Program-made: the position numbers and the translations under genes
In this document: positions 8,545 to 18,099 of the stretch, one piece after another
Position numbering within the stretch: position 1 is the stretch's first letter
How the letters are laid out: each line of letters starts with the position of its first letter
The notes under the pieces: generated by a model
Told to the model about the DNA's origin: nothing
What the model saw: only the letters and a program-made list of their open reading frames with translations
Database searches by the model: none
Assembly (NCBI RefSeq): GCF_010882175.1
Contig: NZ_WKLH01000003.1
Location: 682,001 to 746,000, forward strand
Length of the DNA: 64,000 bases
Direction: 5' to 3'
Origin: Mangrovibacterium lignilyticum
Lineage (GTDB): Bacteria > Bacteroidota > Bacteroidia > Bacteroidales > Prolixibacteraceae

Positions 8545-9375
8545 ATGGAAAATTATCAAAATCTAATTGAGAAGGCCTATGAATTGATTCTTGTGTACGG
8601 CCCCAAAATTGTGTTAGCAATCATCGTTTTGGTTGTCGGTTTATGGATCATCAACAGGTTTACGAAAGTGTCGCGGAAGGTGATGACGGCCCGAAACGTA
8701 AATGTGTCATTGATTGGCTTTGTTTCAAGTTTAGCGAATCTTGGTCTGAAAGCCCTCTTGTTGATTAGTGTCGCCGGAATGATTGGCATTCAAACGACTT
8801 CTTTTATTGCTGTTTTGGGTGCTGCCGGTTTAGCTGTTGGTCTGGCCCTTCAGGGAACACTGGCTAACTTTGCCGGTGGTGTAATGGTACTCATATTCAA
8901 ACCGTACCAAGTCGGCGATCTCATTCAGGCACAGGGCCATCTTGGAGTTGTAAAAGAGATTCATATTTTCGTGACCATCATGTTGTCGCCCGAAAGCAAG
9001 ACGATTATTATTCCTAACGGCGCAATCTCGAATGGAGATATCACCAACTTTACAACTGAGGGAAAAATCAGGGTGGATATGGTTTTTGGTATTTCATATG
9101 AATCGAACATCAAAAAAGCCAAAGAGATTTTGATGAATATTTTGATCAATCATCCCAAAGTATTGAAAGATCCGGCTCCGTTTGTCGGTGTAAAAGAGTT
9201 GGGTGATAGCTCGGTTAATCTGGCTGTGCGCCCTCATGCTAAACCCGAAGATTATTGGGCGGTGTATTTTGACGTGTATGAAGCCGGAAAAATAGCTTTA
9301 GATGAAGGTGGTATTACCATTCCATTCCCACAAATGGATATTCACTTCGATAAAAATAGCTTAGTAACAAATTAA
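8545..9375 (+). CDS. Small-conductance mechanosensitive ion channel (MscS family)
   Basis: This is a short MscS-type protein of 276 residues. Three membrane segments occupy residues ~15-110. The pore-lining helix is recognisable as AVLGAAGLAVGLALQGTLANFAGGVMVLIFKPYQVGD, followed by the beta domain (IIIPNGAISNGDITNF) and the alpha/beta C-terminal domain. Its role is release of solutes through the inner membrane on hypo-osmotic shock. It stands alone, with a hairpin terminator just downstream. A second, divergent MscS paralogue lies at 35821-36765. Confidence 0.93.
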   Translation: MENYQNLIEKAYELILVYGPKIVLAIIVLVVGLWIINRFTKVSRKVMTARNVNVSLIGFVSSLANLGLKALLLISVAGMIGIQTTSFIAVLGAAGLAVGLALQGTLANFAGGVMVLIFKPYQVGDLIQAQGHLGVVKEIHIFVTIMLSPESKTIIIPNGAISNGDITNFTTEGKIRVDMVFGISYESNIKKAKEILMNILINHPKVLKDPAPFVGVKELGDSSVNLAVRPHAKPEDYWAVYFDVYEAGKIALDEGGITIPFPQMDIHFDKNSLVTN

Positions 9376-9395
9376 CACATTATAAGATGACGAGA

Positions 9396-9425
9396 GAGGG
9401 GAGCCGAACAAGCTTCCCTTTTTTT
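9396..9425 (+). terminator. Rho-independent terminator after the MscS gene
   Basis: An imperfect stem (AGGGGAGC against GCTTCCCT, one bulge) is followed by a run of seven T residues. Confidence 0.6.
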
Positions 9426-9577
9426 GCAACTATCTGCGTGGCTTTTATCGATTTTGCTCCATGCCCACGCGACGAAAGTTCCGGTGAGTAAAAAATCAGG
9501 CAAGAAAGGAACTTAATTTCTAATTTGCAGGTAAACTACAGATAGCTGCTTTAGGGTAGTGTATAAACCAAAAGTTG

Positions 9578-11107
9578 ATGAACCGATCTGCTATTATACC
9601 GTGTCTGGTGGTCAATCTGTTGTTCATTCCACATGTTTCTGAGGGGCAGAATAGCGAGGAAGAAATTCCCTGTCGCCAACCCGCAGTGGCTGGATCGTTT
9701 TATTCATCCGATCCGCTTGAGCTCAAAGCGCAATTGTCCGAATTCTTTCAAGAGGCGGAAAGTGGGACTGCAAACCAACATGTAGCCGCTCTTATTGCTC
9801 CGCATGCAGGCTATGTATTTTCAGGCAAAGTGGCGGCTTCGGCCTATGCTCAGCTAAATAAGGAGCAAAGTTACGATCGGGTGTTCCTGTTGGGAACCAG
9901 TCATCATGTTTACCTTAAAGGGGCATCAATATACAACCACGGGAACTATAAAACGCCATTGGGGAAGGTCGAGGTAGATCTGGATCTGGCCAACGAGCTG
10001 ATTGGCAAGTACCCGTTTTTCGAATATGTACCCGAAGCGCACACTCAGGAGCACAGCCTCGAGGTGCAGTTACCCTTTTTGCAGTACAGGCTTCATAAGC
10101 ACTTTAAAATAATACCGATTATTATTGGAACCCAGTCTGCAGCGACCTGCAAAGAGATTGCTGAAGCACTGAAACCCTATTTTACGTCCCGTAATTTATT
10201 CGTTATCAGCAGCGACTTTTCTCACTATCCGGATTACGAGGGGGCAAGAAATGCCGATCACGACACTGGAGCTGCTATTGCGTCCAATTCGCCGGAAGCT
10301 TTTCTGAAAGCCCTTAAGGACAATGAATCAAAACGAATTCCCGGTTTGGCGACCAGCGCCTGTGGGTGGAGTTCAATCCTCACGCTGCTAAATTTAAGTT
10401 CAGAAGTTTCAGGAATGAAAGTGAAAGATGTCCGTTACCAGAATTCGGGTGACTCGCGGTACGGTGATAAACAAAGGGTGGTGGGCTACCATGCCTTTGC
10501 GTTTAACCGTTCCGGGGAAAGCGTTGAAGGGGATGAGATTTCGCTTTCGGATGAAGAGAAAATAAGTTTGCTGCGGTTGGCCAGGCAATCGATTGAGTCG
10601 CATCTGATAGATGGATCTGATCCTAAGGTTGACGAGGCGGAGCTTCCCCAATCGTTGAAAATTCGGTGCGGGGCTTTTGTCACGCTTAGAAAGAAAGGCA
10701 AACTTCGCGGATGCGTTGGGCACCTTCAACCAGACAACCCATTGTATCAGATTGTTCCGGAAATGGCATGGGCAGCTGCTTTTTGGGATTCACGATTTGA
10801 TCCGGTGGGATGGAATGAACTGGATGATATTGATATTGAAATTTCAGTATTGACGCCACTGAAACGAATTCACTCCATTGAAGAGTTCGAGCTTGGTAAA
10901 CACGGTATCTATATGGTCAAAGGGAAATATCGGGGAACCTTATTGCCCCAGGTGGCCGAATCGACTCATTGGAGTAAAAATGAATTTTTGGAACACTGTG
11001 CCGCTGACAAAGCCGGGATTGGTAAAAACGGCTGGCAGAATGCAGACCTTTATACTTACCGGGCTTTCGTTTTCAGTGAACAGGAAATCTTACAGCTTCA
11101 CCAATGA
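9578..11107 (+). CDS. AmmeMemoRadiSam system fusion protein: Memo domain plus AMMECR1 domain, exported
   Basis: The 509-residue protein starts with a signal-peptide-like stretch (IIPCLVVNLLFIPHVSEGQ). A Memo domain follows at residues ~35-305, with candidate metal-ligand histidines in APHAGYVFSGK, GTSHHVY, EHSLEVQLPF and SSDFSHYPDY. An AMMECR1 domain occupies residues ~325-505, with the family signature RGCVGHLQPDNPLY. Both are conserved from archaea to humans; the joint bacterial role is undefined. I chose the ATG at 9578 over a TTG three bases upstream. The stop codon overlaps the next start (ATGA at 11104-11107), so translation is probably coupled. The radical SAM partner lies two genes downstream. 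Confidence 0.9.
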   Translation: MNRSAIIPCLVVNLLFIPHVSEGQNSEEEIPCRQPAVAGSFYSSDPLELKAQLSEFFQEAESGTANQHVAALIAPHAGYVFSGKVAASAYAQLNKEQSYDRVFLLGTSHHVYLKGASIYNHGNYKTPLGKVEVDLDLANELIGKYPFFEYVPEAHTQEHSLEVQLPFLQYRLHKHFKIIPIIIGTQSAATCKEIAEALKPYFTSRNLFVISSDFSHYPDYEGARNADHDTGAAIASNSPEAFLKALKDNESKRIPGLATSACGWSSILTLLNLSSEVSGMKVKDVRYQNSGDSRYGDKQRVVGYHAFAFNRSGESVEGDEISLSDEEKISLLRLARQSIESHLIDGSDPKVDEAELPQSLKIRCGAFVTLRKKGKLRGCVGHLQPDNPLYQIVPEMAWAAAFWDSRFDPVGWNELDDIDIEISVLTPLKRIHSIEEFELGKHGIYMVKGKYRGTLLPQVAESTHWSKNEFLEHCAADKAGIGKNGWQNADLYTYRAFVFSEQEILQLHQ

Positions 11108-13593
11108 ATACCGCCTACCCATTATTCCCGGTATCTGTAACCATTCTTTTAGCCTACTTTGTCAGCTCTTTATTTAGCCGATGGGGAATTTTTACAAACA
11201 AGTCGCACCGCAAGTTTTGGAATGTGCTGTTGTTGATTACTTTCCTGGTATCCGGTTTGCTCGGGCTGTTGAGTGTGGCAAAAGTGAATTACAAACTTGA
11301 AATTCCATACTACGATCTGCTGATGAAATGGCACGTTTCATTGGGGATCGGAATGGTCATTATTGCCTTCTTTCATTTGTCGTGGCACTGGAAATATTAT
11401 TTCAGTCTGCAAAAAGGAAAAACGAAAATCGGTAGTGATCCTCAGGTATCAGAATTAGAATCGGAGTCACTTTCAAAAGTTGGTATTTTATTGTTCTTAC
11501 TGGGGTTACTGGCAGTCATCAATCAGGTGGTGTTCATTCGCGAATTCATGAGTGTGATGGCCGGGAATGAGTTGGTTCTAGGTATTGTTATGGCTGTTTG
11601 GCTCGTACTGACGGGCTGGGGATCCTATATCGGCAAGAAAGGGATACCCGCAGGATTTACGATGTGGCGTGCCACAAGCATGCTACTGGCTCTGTCGTTG
11701 TTGCCGCTGGTTTCGGTTGCCATGCTTTATTGGCTGAAGAGCCAGCTGTTCCCGCCCGGAACCATTACCGGGATTGGCAGTGTCGTTTGGGGTGCTTTCT
11801 TTTTATTGTACCCGGTTTGCTTCCTTTCCGGTTATTTGTTTACCTTGTTTTCTACCTTGTTATCGAATCCCGGTCAGAAAAACAGGATTGGGAAAGCTTA
11901 CGCATTTGAATCGTTGGGGAGTTTGGTTGGGGGGCTGTTCTTTAGTTTCATTTTAGGGCGATTTTTCAATACATGCCAGATCTTCGGAATTACGGGTGCA
12001 TTGGTTTTGGGAATCGGTGCCTGGCTTGATACTGACAAAGCCCGGCGAGTTGCTTGTTTTTCCGGAGTGCTTTTATTGCCGTTGGTTGTTTTTCTTCTTA
12101 AGCCCGATACCCGGATCAAAAAGTGGCTTTATCCCAGTCAGGAGATTATCGGGAACGTCAGTACCCGCTATGGGAACCTGATTGTCACCCGGCAGGCTGA
12201 TCAGCTTAACTTTTATGAAAATCATAGCTTGCAGTTGTTCTCCGGGAACTTCATGCTCAGCGAAGAAGCGGTTCATTTTGCAATGGTGCAACGGGAGAAT
12301 CCGCGGCAAATTTTATTGCTGTCAGGGGGCATATCGGGAATGATCGGTGAACTTAACAAGTACGAGCTTGGGAAAATTACCTATCTCGAATCGAATCCTG
12401 AAGTGTACCGGTATTGGAAAAATAAGGCCGGTAAAAGACAGGATTTTGAGAAGGTCGAATTTATTCGTGCCGATATCCGGACCTTCCTGTCCGGAACCAG
12501 CGACGTGTACGATGTTATTCTGATGAACCTTCCGCCACCGTCTACATTGGGGATCAATCGTTTTTATACCGATGAATTCTTTCGTATCCTAAAGCAGCAT
12601 TGCCTGCCCCAAACGGTCGTTTGTGTCAGCCTTCCGTCAACCATGAACTATGCCGGGGGGAATGCGCTACAGGAAGACGCTTCACTTTGGAAAACCATGG
12701 GGGAATACTTTCCCAATCGCTTGGTGCTGATTGGTGAAAAGAACTACTTTTTGGCTTCGGGGGAGGAATTGTCAGCCAATATCGCGGAACGTGTCAGTCG
12801 AAGGGGAATTGAAAATAAGTATGTGAATAGGTATTACATCGATGATCTTTTGTTGCAGCGGCGTTCGCAGCAGCTCGAAAGTGACATCCGGAAAGTGGCG
12901 CCTTACGTTAAAATAAACCGTGATTTCTATCCCTACATGTTTATTAAGCATACCCTTTACTGGCTCAGCCATTTTGAAACAAGTTACACCTTGCTGGTCG
13001 TGATTCCTGCCTTGGTTTTTTTTGTGATTTTCTTCAAACTGGATACGGTCTCTCTTGGACTTTACACCGCTGGGTTTTCGGCAGCGACGCTTGAACTTTG
13101 CCTGATGTTGGCTTATCAGGTTTTCTATGGAAGTCTCTACTTGGCTACAGCCTTGTTTTTTGCCGTTTTTTTTGGCGGATTGGCCTTGGGAAGCTCGGTG
13201 AAAAGTAACCTGCTGAAATATTCGGGGATGAAAAGCTATGCCTTGCTTCAATTTCTGTTGGCCGTTTTGGCCATGTTGGTGCCGTTGTTCCTCGAACTGA
13301 TCGGGTTGGGCAGAGGATGGAGGATCTTTTCGCAATTCATATTTTTTTGCTTTGTTTTTTTGTTGGCCTTCGGAATTGGCTATGAGTTTTACCTGGCATC
13401 GGGTCTGCGTTCGGTTGGGTTGAGCGAAACTTCCGGGATTAATTACAGTACCGATCTGGTCGGATCGGCTTTCGGGGCATTTTTAACCAGCATTATTTTG
13501 CTGCCACGCTTTGGGGTGGTTGTGACCTGTTTAATTGTAGCGCTGCTGAATGTCTTCAGTGGCGGAGCGGCGCTGAATGCTGCCCGTAACTGA
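11104..13593 (+). CDS. Polytopic membrane protein with a spermidine-synthase-like domain
   Basis: This 829-residue protein has three parts. An N-terminal block of about four membrane helices (residues 1-100) contains several histidines (MKWHVSLGIG, FFHLSWHWKYY), reminiscent of b-type haem-binding membrane domains. Residues ~130-330 form a further set of helices. A soluble spermidine-synthase-like Rossmann domain covers ~345-600 (LLLSGGISGMIGEL, YLESNPEVY, DVILMNLPPPST). More membrane helices follow to the end. The polyamine-synthase fold is common in such membrane proteins but need not use polyamines. Overlap with the Memo-AMMECR1 gene and close spacing to the radical SAM gene (51 bp) indicate one operon. 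The haem idea is inference. Confidence 0.8.
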   Translation: MNTAYPLFPVSVTILLAYFVSSLFSRWGIFTNKSHRKFWNVLLLITFLVSGLLGLLSVAKVNYKLEIPYYDLLMKWHVSLGIGMVIIAFFHLSWHWKYYFSLQKGKTKIGSDPQVSELESESLSKVGILLFLLGLLAVINQVVFIREFMSVMAGNELVLGIVMAVWLVLTGWGSYIGKKGIPAGFTMWRATSMLLALSLLPLVSVAMLYWLKSQLFPPGTITGIGSVVWGAFFLLYPVCFLSGYLFTLFSTLLSNPGQKNRIGKAYAFESLGSLVGGLFFSFILGRFFNTCQIFGITGALVLGIGAWLDTDKARRVACFSGVLLLPLVVFLLKPDTRIKKWLYPSQEIIGNVSTRYGNLIVTRQADQLNFYENHSLQLFSGNFMLSEEAVHFAMVQRENPRQILLLSGGISGMIGELNKYELGKITYLESNPEVYRYWKNKAGKRQDFEKVEFIRADIRTFLSGTSDVYDVILMNLPPPSTLGINRFYTDEFFRILKQHCLPQTVVCVSLPSTMNYAGGNALQEDASLWKTMGEYFPNRLVLIGEKNYFLASGEELSANIAERVSRRGIENKYVNRYYIDDLLLQRRSQQLESDIRKVAPYVKINRDFYPYMFIKHTLYWLSHFETSYTLLVVIPALVFFVIFFKLDTVSLGLYTAGFSAATLELCLMLAYQVFYGSLYLATALFFAVFFGGLALGSSVKSNLLKYSGMKSYALLQFLLAVLAMLVPLFLELIGLGRGWRIFSQFIFFCFVFLLAFGIGYEFYLASGLRSVGLSETSGINYSTDLVGSAFGAFLTSIILLPRFGVVVTCLIVALLNVFSGGAALNAARN

Positions 13594-13644
13594 ATCTTTT
13601 TGAATGGGCAAATCGTAGCTTAAAAACAGGAGGTTAGTTTGAAA

Positions 13645-14769
13645 ATGAGATTGACCAAACGAGAGTTTTTGAGGACAATGGTGATGGGAGCAGGAGGAAT
13701 AGCATATACCGGCAGCGAGGCTTTTGGCCATGAAAATCCATCTTCGGGAATCAAGGAAAAATGGACCCATGAGGCGATGTTTTACACCGAAACCCCGAAA
13801 GGAATCCGTTGTTTGATCTGTCCCAATGAATGTGATATTAAAGAAGGTGAAACCGGTGATTGCCGAAACCGGATTAACAAGAAAGGCATTCTTTATTCGA
13901 TGGCTTACGGGAATCCCTGTGCAGTTCATATCGATCCCATCGAAAAGAAACCCTTATTGCATTTCCTTCCGGGGAGCACTGCTTTGTCAATTGCCACAGC
14001 AGGTTGTAACCTGGCTTGTCTGAATTGTCAAAATTGGAACATTTCACAAAAAAGCCCGGCCGATACGAAGAATCAGGAGATGATGCCCGAGCAGGTGGTT
14101 CAATCTTGTCTCGACAATCATTGCGCCTCAATAGCTTATACCTATACTGAACCAATCACCTTCTACGAATATACCTTTGATACATCGACGCTGGCTAAAC
14201 AAGCCGGAGTTAAAAATGTAATGGTTACAGCGGGCTACATTAACCGGGAACCACTGTTGAAGTTGTGCAAAGTGATTGATGCCGCCAATGTCGATCTGAA
14301 GTCATTCAGCAATGAGATCTATCTGAAACTGAATGCCGGCAAACTCGACACCATTCTTAATACCCTGGTGACCATGAAAAATGAAGGTGTTTGGATCGAA
14401 ATTACCAACCTGCTCGTTCCCTCGTGGACCGACGATCTGGATATGATTAAAAAGATGTGCGGCTGGCTGGTGGAAAATGGTTTCGAGCAGTATCCGTTGC
14501 ATTTCAGCAGGTTCCATCCGATGTACAAACTCACACAGTTGCCTCCGACACCGGTGACTGTTTTGCAAAGTGCCCGCGATATTGCTTTGGCCGAGGGGTT
14601 GAAGCACGTTTACATCGGAAATGTTCCGGGTTTGGGGGCTGAGAATACCAACTGTCCGGCTTGCCAAAAACTGGTATTGGAGCGGCGTGGCTACCGGATT
14701 ATGGAACAACACCTGAAGGACGGCCATTGTGAATTCTGCGGCTCCCCTGTTGCCGGTGTTTGGAACTAA
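13645..14769 (+). CDS. AmmeMemoRadiSam system radical SAM enzyme with Tat-like leader
   Basis: The 374-residue protein carries the radical SAM cluster motif C121-x3-C125-x2-C128 (AGCNLACLNCQNW). Additional cysteine pairs lie before it (RCLICPNEC, GDCRNR) and at the C-terminus (NCPACQ, HCEFCG), so extra metal sites are likely. The N-terminus, TKREFLRTMVMGAGGIAYTG, looks like a twin-arginine leader with KR in place of RR. The family (PflA-like) accompanies Memo and AMMECR1 in many genomes, which is also the case here. Its substrate is unknown. The ATG at 13645 was chosen; a TTG at 13639 sits five bases after AGGAGG (13628-13633) and is an alternative start. Confidence 0.9.
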   Translation: MRLTKREFLRTMVMGAGGIAYTGSEAFGHENPSSGIKEKWTHEAMFYTETPKGIRCLICPNECDIKEGETGDCRNRINKKGILYSMAYGNPCAVHIDPIEKKPLLHFLPGSTALSIATAGCNLACLNCQNWNISQKSPADTKNQEMMPEQVVQSCLDNHCASIAYTYTEPITFYEYTFDTSTLAKQAGVKNVMVTAGYINREPLLKLCKVIDAANVDLKSFSNEIYLKLNAGKLDTILNTLVTMKNEGVWIEITNLLVPSWTDDLDMIKKMCGWLVENGFEQYPLHFSRFHPMYKLTQLPPTPVTVLQSARDIALAEGLKHVYIGNVPGLGAENTNCPACQKLVLERRGYRIMEQHLKDGHCEFCGSPVAGVWN

Positions 14770-14869
14770 GCCGACACAGACAGAATGAGCGGATTCTTCC
14801 GTTTTTGAAAATCAACAAGAAATCGATACTTTACTGTCTCCAGGTGGAAACGAATACAAGGAGTCCGAG

Positions 14870-15553
14870 ATGACATTTGCTGACCATGTTATTCAATTTA
14901 ATCGCGAACTGAAGTTTGATGAAGCACTGTCGGAAGGAATTCGGGTGATGAATCCTTTTGTGGAGAATCCGGCGGCTTTTGAAGCTTCGTCTCAGTTTTA
15001 CCGCAAATATTATAATGACGATGAGCCCAGGAAGCTGATTCTGGGAATCAATCCCGGTCGATTTGGGGCAGGCGTTACGGGTATCCCTTTCACAGATACC
15101 CAACGATTACGCGATTTCTGCGGTTTGGAAATTAAAGGTGTTGAAACCCGCGAGCTTTCGTCTGTTTTTGTGTATGAGCTGATTGCCGCTTATGGCGGAG
15201 TTGATCAGTTTTATCGTGATTTTTTGATCAGTGCGGTGAGTCCGTTGGGTTTTTTGATCAGCAAAAACAACAAAGAAGTCAACTATAATTACTACGACAG
15301 CCGGGAATTGCAAAATCAGGTTGAACCGTTTATTATCCGCTCTCTCGAGCAGCAACTGGCGTTTGGAATCAATCAGGAAGTGTGCTACTGTTTGGGAAAC
15401 AATAAAAACTACAAATACTTGCTCAACTTAAATAAGCGAATGCATTATTTCAACGAGATTGTTCCGCTCGAACATCCTCGGTTTATTATGCAGTATAAGT
15501 TGAAGCAGAAAGATGAATACATTAACAAGTTTGTGCAGTTGCTAAAGGGGTAG
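14870..15553 (+). CDS. SMUG2-like uracil-DNA glycosylase family protein (DUF4918)
   Basis: The protein has 227 residues. The motif ILGINPGRFGAGVTGIPFTD matches the active-site loop of the uracil-DNA glycosylase superfamily in its SMUG2/DUF4918 form, and EHPRFIMQY near the C-terminus matches the second, DNA-inserting motif. It would remove damaged or deaminated bases in base-excision repair. It starts 100 bp after the radical SAM gene in the same direction and probably has its own promoter. No partner gene suggests a more specific role. Confidence 0.8.
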   Translation: MTFADHVIQFNRELKFDEALSEGIRVMNPFVENPAAFEASSQFYRKYYNDDEPRKLILGINPGRFGAGVTGIPFTDTQRLRDFCGLEIKGVETRELSSVFVYELIAAYGGVDQFYRDFLISAVSPLGFLISKNNKEVNYNYYDSRELQNQVEPFIIRSLEQQLAFGINQEVCYCLGNNKNYKYLLNLNKRMHYFNEIVPLEHPRFIMQYKLKQKDEYINKFVQLLKG

Positions 15554-15758
15554 TGTCTACATGGCGCTAAAGGGTTTCAACAGCCATGTGCCTGAGTGCG
15601 CTGCACCCGATGCAGGATGTAATCGGGACCGGAGAATGGTCTCGGATCATGAACTTGTTAATGCTTTGAATTTTAAAATGCAACCGGCGGCGATCATCCT
15701 GGCTGACGGACGGTAGGGAGATGGGCCTGAAAATTCCCCTTATTGGCAAACTGCCGGC

Positions 15759-16493
15759 TTAGAGATGTGCCAAATGAACCGCTGCACCGATGATGCCGGC
15801 TTCGTTTTGCATCTGCGCCGGAACGACAGGGGTTGCAATGGTGATTTGCTCTTCAAACTTGTCCATCTTTTTACTGACACCGCCTCCAACAATAAACAGG
15901 TTGGGATTAAACATTCTCTCGTAATACGCCAGTGATTTGTTAAAGCGTTTCCCCCATTCCGGCCAGGAAAGGTTTTTGTCCTTCCGCACCGAATCAGCGG
16001 TGTAGGTTTCAATGGTTTTGCTTTTGAATTCCAAATGTCCCAGTTCAAGATTAGGTACCAGGTGCTTGTTGATGAAGATGACTGTTCCGATCCCGGTTCC
16101 CACGGTTAGCAAAAACACCATTCCCTTCTCGTTGTCTCCGGCCCCAAAATGCACCTCCGCAATTCCGGCGGCATCGGCATCGTTAATGCCAACCACTTCG
16201 CAGGCTGTTTGCTCCGAAAATGCCTGGTTTATCGGGTAGCCAATCCAATCGTCATGAATATTGGCTGCTGTTAGGACAACGCCGTTTTTTACAACTCCCG
16301 GAATACCGATGCCGACTTTTCCATGCCAACTGAAATGGTTGATGATCTCGTTTATAACTTGCAAAACCGCGGCGGGTGTCGCTGGCTGCGGGGTTTCGAT
16401 ACGAAACCGATCTGTGCGCAGCTCACCGGTATTGGTGTCAACAATGGCTCCTTTAATGCCCGAACCTCCAAAGTCTATTCCGAGTACATCCAT
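15759..16493 (-). CDS. ppgK: ROK family kinase, polyphosphate glucokinase-like
   Basis: The 244-residue protein begins with the ATPase phosphate loop [19 protein letters not shown] and contains [31 protein letters not shown] and LELGHLEF. This set and the length match the polyphosphate/ATP glucokinase branch of ROK kinases, which phosphorylate glucose to glucose-6-phosphate in the cytoplasm. A phosphate donor preference cannot be read from the sequence. The ATG start at 16493 puts the phosphate loop at the N-terminus, as usual. It is convergent with the glycosylase gene; the ~205-bp gap holds a weak hairpin (15606-15627) without a T-tract. Confidence 0.82.
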   Translation of the reverse strand: MDVLGIDFGGSGIKGAIVDTNTGELRTDRFRIETPQPATPAAVLQVINEIINHFSWHGKVGIGIPGVVKNGVVLTAANIHDDWIGYPINQAFSEQTACEVVGINDADAAGIAEVHFGAGDNEKGMVFLLTVGTGIGTVIFINKHLVPNLELGHLEFKSKTIETYTADSVRKDKNLSWPEWGKRFNKSLAYYERMFNPNLFIVGGGVSKKMDKFEEQITIATPVVPAQMQNEAGIIGAAVHLAHL

Positions 16494-16649
16494 TTTTTAT
16501 TGTTTTAAGCTGTAATTTACCAAATATTATTGGGAATGGCATGAAAGCCCTTTTTTGATTAAGTAAGACGAAGACCCCGGTGTTTTTACTCGCCCTCGTC
16601 TCGGCGTTAGTGGTGGCGCAGGTGAACCGCGACGCGTGGTCTCTTCGTT

Positions 16650-17228
16650 CTACTTGAGCTGATACCGCATCGTCCACCGTTTCCCGCCTTCGCCGACCTT
16701 TTCGAAACCCAAGCGTTCGAAAATTTGTGGAACGCCGGTGAAGATGGAGGCCGACGGAACCCGACCTTCGTCGGTTAGGGTTGGGTACGCTTCGACGATA
16801 GTGCCCCCCTTCTGCCGGACAAAGTCGAGGGCGGCTTTCGTCAATTTTGTTCCGATACCCATGCCCCGAAAATTGCGGTTGATGAAAAAGCATGTGAGTG
16901 ACCAGACCGGCAGATCGTCGACAGGCTTTAGGGTGCGCGAGTTTTGAAGCCGCTTGTAGTTCGAGCGGGGAGCCACAGCACACCAGCCGCAAACTTCACC
17001 CTTTGGCGAAAAGGCCATCAACCCAAGATCTTCACCGTCAAGAACGAGTTGCATAATTGCTTTGCGGTTGTTTTCGCCACGCCCCTGGTCGTACTCTTTG
17101 GTGTTTTGTTTCCACCACATGCACCAGCAGCCATCGCAAGCGCCGTTTGCACCAAATAGCTGCGCAAAATAATTCCAGGTTTCCTTGGTTAAGGGTCTGA
17201 ACGTGTAGTCGTCAATTTTTAGTTCCAT
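16650..17228 (-). CDS. GNAT family N-acetyltransferase
   Basis: The 192-residue protein shows the acetyl-CoA binding signature FFINRNFRGMGIGTKLTKAALDFV, followed by GGTIVEAYPT and the C-terminal FTGVPQIFERLGFEKV. These are standard elements of the GNAT fold. A cysteine-rich N-terminal stretch (NGACDGCWCMWW) is typical of a subgroup of uncharacterised bacterial GNATs. The substrate is unknown. It is on the minus strand, upstream of ppgK by 156 bp, and divergent from phnA. Confidence 0.85.
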   Translation of the reverse strand: MELKIDDYTFRPLTKETWNYFAQLFGANGACDGCWCMWWKQNTKEYDQGRGENNRKAIMQLVLDGEDLGLMAFSPKGEVCGWCAVAPRSNYKRLQNSRTLKPVDDLPVWSLTCFFINRNFRGMGIGTKLTKAALDFVRQKGGTIVEAYPTLTDEGRVPSASIFTGVPQIFERLGFEKVGEGGKRWTMRYQLK

Positions 17229-17286
17229 CGGCTTTCATTTCCTTGGTTATTGAATTCGGGATCAATCGTTTGATAAACTTACTGAT

Positions 17287-17316
17287 TTTCAATTCACAAA
17301 TAAAGGATTATCTTTG
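17287..17316 (+). promoter_or_regulatory. Probable promoter of phnA
   Basis: TATCTTTG at 17309-17316 is a perfect -7 element. TTTC at 17287-17290, 18 bp upstream, is a near match to the -33 TTTG. The predicted transcript starts near 17323, about 52 bp before the gene. Confidence 0.5.
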
Positions 17317-17374
17317 CGGCCTCAAAAAAAAGTAATCCGGCCTGCTAAATGCCGAAACGACCAAAAATAAGACC

Positions 17375-17935
17375 ATGAGTATTGAAAAAGCATTAAATGA
17401 GCGCAGTGGGGCAGTTTGCGAACTGTGCGGAAGTACAGACGGACTAACCGTTTACGCGCTCCCTCCGGTATTGGATAACGACAGCGACAAGTGTGTGTTG
17501 CTGTGTGCCACTTGTAACAGCCAGGTTCAGGATCCGGAAACAATGGATGCGAACCACTGGCGTTGTTTGAACGACAGCATGTGGAGCACAGTGCCTGCTG
17601 TACAGGTGTTGGCCTGGCGCCTGCTGAACCAGTTGAAACAATTTGATTTGCTGGATATGATGTACCTGGATGAAGACATGTTGGCCTGGGCAAAATCGGA
17701 TGGCGCGCACCTTGGTTTGGATACCAAACACCGCGATTGCAACGGCGTTGCCTTAAGTGCCGGCGATACGGTTGTGCTGATTAAAGACTTGAATGTAAAA
17801 GGAGCCGGATTTACGGCCAAACGCGGAACCTCAGTTCGTAATATTTCGTTGGTTCGCGATAATATGGAGCAAATTGAAGGAAAAGTGAATGGTCAGGGAA
17901 TCGTAATTTTAACGCAATACGTGAAAAAGAGCTAA
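17375..17935 (+). CDS. phnA: PhnA/YjdM family protein
   Basis: The 186-residue protein has an N-terminal zinc-ribbon-like part with two CxxC pairs (VCELCGS, LCATCNS) and a C-terminal PhnA domain (VVLIKDLNVKGAGFTAKRGT, VRNISLV, IEGKVNGQGIVILTQYVKK). Members were named after the Escherichia coli phn region, but they are not phosphonatases by general rule and the function is unsettled. It is preceded by a consensus promoter and followed by a strong terminator, so it is probably a single-gene transcript. Confidence 0.88.
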   Translation: MSIEKALNERSGAVCELCGSTDGLTVYALPPVLDNDSDKCVLLCATCNSQVQDPETMDANHWRCLNDSMWSTVPAVQVLAWRLLNQLKQFDLLDMMYLDEDMLAWAKSDGAHLGLDTKHRDCNGVALSAGDTVVLIKDLNVKGAGFTAKRGTSVRNISLVRDNMEQIEGKVNGQGIVILTQYVKKS

Positions 17936-17962
17936 CCAACCGGACCGGTTCAAAAAGACATT

Positions 17963-17985
17963 GGGGGAATATTCCCCCTTTTTTT
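17963..17985 (+). terminator. Rho-independent terminator of phnA
   Basis: A perfect palindrome, GGGGGAATATTCCCCC, is followed by seven T residues. Confidence 0.85.
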
Positions 17986-18099
17986 ATGTCCGTTTGGTTC
18001 GCTTTTGGCATTTGGAAGCTAATTTATTGTTTAGTAATTTAAATTGACTCTAAATAACTATTATCGTAAATTGAATACTCATACTAAAATTATAACCTA

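Noticed and set aside
12772-13335. 187-codon open frame on the minus strand
   Set aside because: It is a shadow of membrane-helix coding sequence in the spermidine-synthase-like gene.
15554-15758. Terminator between the glycosylase and ppgK genes
   Set aside because: The hairpin at 15606-15627 has only a six-base-pair stem and no T-tract.
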